DNA from: JBDTLH01 sp039934875
GTDB lineage: Bacteria > Acidobacteriota > Terriglobia > Terriglobales > Acidobacteriaceae
NCBI GenBank assembly: GCA_039934875.1
Contig: JBDTLH010000017.1
Location: forward strand, 1-7,964
DNA length: 7,964 bases
Reading direction: 5' to 3'
The translations under genes and the position numbers were made by a program. The notes under the pieces are model-generated. The model made no database searches and was not told the origin of the DNA. It saw only the letters and a list, made by a program, of their open reading frames with translations. Shown here one piece after another: positions 6,056 through 7,964 of the stretch. Positions within the stretch are counted from its first letter, which is position 1. The number at the start of each line of letters is the position of its first letter.

Positions 6056-6721
6056 ATGAAGTTTTCAGCCTTCCCACTCACCGTGGCCGCTGCCGCTGTG
6101 CTGTCCTTGGGAGTCCCCCTCTCCGCCCAAACTACCGCGCGCCATTCCGTCTCGGGCGCTCATGTCTCTGCCGGCACCGAGATCCAGGTGCGCACCGATC
6201 AAGCCATTAACGTCAAGAAGAACACCACTGGCGCAACCTATCCCGGCTCTGTCGCCAATGACGTTCTCGATGCTAACGGCAGCGTCGCGATTCCCCGCGG
6301 CTCCCGGGCACAACTGCGCGTGGTCCCCATCAGCAACGGAAACAATAACGATCTCACTCTCGACCTCGCCTCCGTCACTGTCAACGGACAACGCTACGCG
6401 ATCCAGAGCCAATCCACCAGCGCGCTGAGCAGCTCCAAGCATGGCGGCGTCGGCGCGAATAAACGCACCGCCGAATACGGTGGAGGCGGCGCATTAGCCG
6501 GCACTCTGATTGGCGCTCTCGCCGGCGGCGGCAAAGGAGCAGCCATCGGAGCTTTAGCTGGCGGCGCAGCCGGAATCGGCACCCAGGTCCTCACCCGCGG
6601 CAAAGAACTCAGTGTCCCCGCCGAAACCGTCCTCAAGTTCCGCCTCGATAACGGACTCACTCTCCACCGCTACAACTCCACTATCACCAGAAGGCGCCTG
6701 CCTCCTCCGCAGCAGCAATAG
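6056..6721 (+). CDS. Secreted glycine-zipper protein with a VirB10/TrbI-like beta domain
   Basis: A 221-residue exported protein. The Sec signal peptide is residues 1-24 (MKF start, hydrophobic VAAAAVLSLGV core, likely cleavage after PLSA before Gln25). A beta-rich region (about 37-118) follows, with GTEIQVRTDQAI, YPGSVANDVLDANGSVAIPRGSRAQLRVV and a repeated strand pattern. It recalls the outer beta domain of VirB10/TrbI-type proteins (G-t-I, pG..g.V..dV.d..g...iPrGs), though no conjugation gene is nearby. Residues 142-175 form a glycine zipper with an internal repeat (IGALAGGG 152-159, IGALAGG 164-170), able to pack in or against a membrane. A further short beta stretch (186-203) and an RRR-LPPP-QQQ tail end the protein. 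It is probably periplasmic or outer-membrane associated. The function is unknown; a structural or surface role is inference. Confidence 0.85.
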   Translation: MKFSAFPLTVAAAAVLSLGVPLSAQTTARHSVSGAHVSAGTEIQVRTDQAINVKKNTTGATYPGSVANDVLDANGSVAIPRGSRAQLRVVPISNGNNNDLTLDLASVTVNGQRYAIQSQSTSALSSSKHGGVGANKRTAEYGGGGALAGTLIGALAGGGKGAAIGALAGGAAGIGTQVLTRGKELSVPAETVLKFRLDNGLTLHRYNSTITRRRLPPPQQQ

Positions 6722-6736
6722 CACCCATTACCGACC

Positions 6737-6763
6737 GAACGCCCTATTGCGAATGGGGCGTTC
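6737..6763. terminator. Hairpin between convergent genes, possible terminator
   Basis: GAACGCCC (6737-6744) pairs with GGGCGTTC (6756-6763). Inside, a T-G wobble and ATT/AAT extend the stem to 12 bp around a GCG loop. It lies between the stop at 6721 on the plus strand and the stop at 6789 on the minus strand, the right place for a shared terminator. No T-run follows directly; on the plus strand TTTT comes about 10 nt later. It may therefore be a weak intrinsic or Rho-assisted site. Confidence 0.55.
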
Positions 6764-6788
6764 ATCGCGACTTTTCAAACCTGGTTAA

Positions 6789-7562
6789 CTAGCCATCCCT
6801 TCGCTCCACCAGCTTAAAGAACGCCTCGCGATAGCGCCGGTTAAGCATGAGTTCCGTCGAATCCCGCAACTGCACCGAATAATCGCCGTATTGCGCCGAC
6901 TTCATGCATTTTATTCGCGTCGTGTTCACCACCACCGAACGGCTGATCCTCACGAATCCATAGGGCTTCAACTTCTTTTCAAACCCTGAGAGCGTCTCCC
7001 GCAGAAATTGCTTTTTGCCTGCTGCATGCAGCGTAACATAATTGCCCGCCGACTCAATCCAGTCAATCTGTTCGGGATCATAAAACGTGATCTGCCCCTC
7101 TGATTTCAAAAGGATGCGGCCCGGCGCAGCCCGTCGCGATTCAAGGTCCGCCAGCATCTCCGTCATTCTGCCATGCAATTCGGCGCCCGATAATTCAATA
7201 CTTTGCCGCTTGCGCACCTGATCGAGCGCCGCTGTCAGTCTCTCCTTTTCCACCGGCTTCAGCAGATAATCCGCCGCATGCACGGCGAACGCCTGCAACG
7301 CGTACTCGTCATACACGGTCACAAAAATGATGCATGGCATGCGCTCGGGCGCGAGCTGCTTCACCATCTCGAAGCCATTCATCTCCGGCATCTGAATGTC
7401 GAGCAGCGCCAGATCAACGGGATTCCGCTCAATATAGTTGAGGGCGCTTCGCCCGTCAGAGCGTTGCGCGGCGACCTCAATATCACGCTCGCCCTCCAGC
7501 AGAAAGATCATCCGCTCACGCGCCAGCGGTTCATCATCCACGACCAGGGTGCGTATAGCCAC
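6789..7562 (-). CDS. LytTR-family response regulator (LytR/AlgR type)
   Basis: A 257-residue regulator. The receiver domain (about 3-118) has the acidic pair Asp9-Asp10, phospho-acceptor Asp55 (LLDIQMP), Thr82 (FVTVYD) and Lys102 (LLKP), so all phosphorylation residues are intact. A linker (about 120-148) leads to a LytTR DNA-binding domain (about 150-252), with ILLKSEGQITFYDPEQIDWIESAGNYVTLH, the GFVRISRSVVVN strand and a final LNRRYREAF. LytTR proteins bind direct repeats in promoters and often govern cell-surface, biofilm or peptide-signal functions; the targets here are unknown. The start is GTG at 7562, with AAGGAGG close upstream. The gene overlaps the histidine kinase end by 29 bp and is surely its partner. 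It ends convergent with the secreted-protein gene. Confidence 0.95.
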   Translation of the reverse strand: MAIRTLVVDDEPLARERMIFLLEGERDIEVAAQRSDGRSALNYIERNPVDLALLDIQMPEMNGFEMVKQLAPERMPCIIFVTVYDEYALQAFAVHAADYLLKPVEKERLTAALDQVRKRQSIELSGAELHGRMTEMLADLESRRAAPGRILLKSEGQITFYDPEQIDWIESAGNYVTLHAAGKKQFLRETLSGFEKKLKPYGFVRISRSVVVNTTRIKCMKSAQYGDYSVQLRDSTELMLNRRYREAFFKLVERRDG

Positions 7563-7964
7563 CAGCGCCCTCCTTCATCTCTTTCGCCATACTAGACGGA
7601 GTAGAGCGAAACGGGACGGAAATACTCACCCGGCACCCTCCCGACGGCACGTTCTCACAGGTGAAGTGGTAATTCTCCCCGTAAAGTTGCCGCAACCGTG
7701 CCCGCGTGTTTTTGAGGCCAACCCCGCCACTTTGGCTCTCGCGATAATTTTCCGGCAGTCCCACGCCGTCGTCCACCACCTGCAGAGTGATACGGTCGCC
7801 GCGCAATCTGGCATGTACCTCCACCCGGCCCGCGGCCAACCGCGGACTGGTCCCATGCCGTATCGCGTTCTCCACCAGAGGCTGCAAAATCAGGTGCGGG
7901 ACCACTGCCTGTAACGCCGCCGGTTCAATCGCGAAGTAAATGCTGAGCCGGTCACGAAAACGCG
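7534..7964 (-). CDS. LytS/YpdA-type sensor histidine kinase, C-terminal part only
   Basis: The last 142 residues of a histidine kinase that enters from the right edge. It reads on from a DRLSIYFAIEP stretch, typical of the end of the His_kinase (PF06580) domain, into the ATP-binding domain: the N box LILQPLVENAIRHG, the G1 box VVDDGVGLPENY and the G2 box GGVGLKNTRARLRQLYG. The phosphorylated His, the sensor domain and any membrane helices lie outside the window. This family pairs with LytTR regulators, as here: its TGA at 7534-7536 falls within the regulator gene, a 29-bp overlap that implies coupled translation. There is a hydrophilic C-terminal tail of about 25 residues (from PFRSTPSS) past the kinase core. 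Confidence 0.94.
   Translation of the reverse strand, partial: RFRDRLSIYFAIEPAALQAVVPHLILQPLVENAIRHGTSPRLAAGRVEVHARLRGDRITLQVVDDGVGLPENYRESQSGGVGLKNTRARLRQLYGENYHFTCENVPSGGCRVSISVPFRSTPSSMAKEMKEGAGGYTHPGRG

Overview
The window is GC-rich with strongly G/C-biased third codon positions and dense coding. It looks like a piece of a free-living soil-type bacterium. The gene mix suggests an Acidobacteriota (Terriglobia-like) chromosome: a secreted VirB10/TrbI-like glycine-zipper protein, an OSBS/N-acylamino-acid racemase, a TipAS-type MerR regulator and a LytS/LytTR pair. That assignment is an inference from style, not a proven match. I see no tRNA, rRNA, CRISPR, transposase, integrase or phage gene.

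Left half (1-5094), all on the minus strand. In transcription order it holds: an FAD-dependent monooxygenase-like protein with a C-terminal membrane helix; a MerR/TipAS regulator with a MerR-type promoter (19-bp spacer) in front of it; an AI-2E-family (PerM-like) membrane protein; an o-succinylbenzoate synthase / N-acylamino-acid racemase; and a short-chain dehydrogenase that overlaps the previous gene and runs off the left edge. The last four are tightly spaced (gaps of 52 and 45 bp, then a 20-bp overlap) and probably form one transcript under the regulator's own promoter. The monooxygenase lies 150 bp upstream of the regulator and may be separate.

Middle (5239-6721), plus strand, divergent from the monooxygenase. 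It holds a small three-helix membrane protein of unknown function, a group III truncated haemoglobin with its haem-pocket residues intact, and a secreted protein with a beta-rich domain followed by a glycine zipper. A 12-bp imperfect hairpin lies after the last gene, between convergent genes.

Right end (6789-7964), minus strand. A LytTR response regulator is preceded by, and overlaps by 29 bp, the 3' end of a LytS-type histidine kinase that runs off the right edge.

The genes are recognisable at family level. Nothing here amounts to a demonstrable new system. The most promising leads are the MerR/TipAS-led cluster with its promoter, the membrane-anchored monooxygenase, and the orphan membrane protein beside the haemoglobin.
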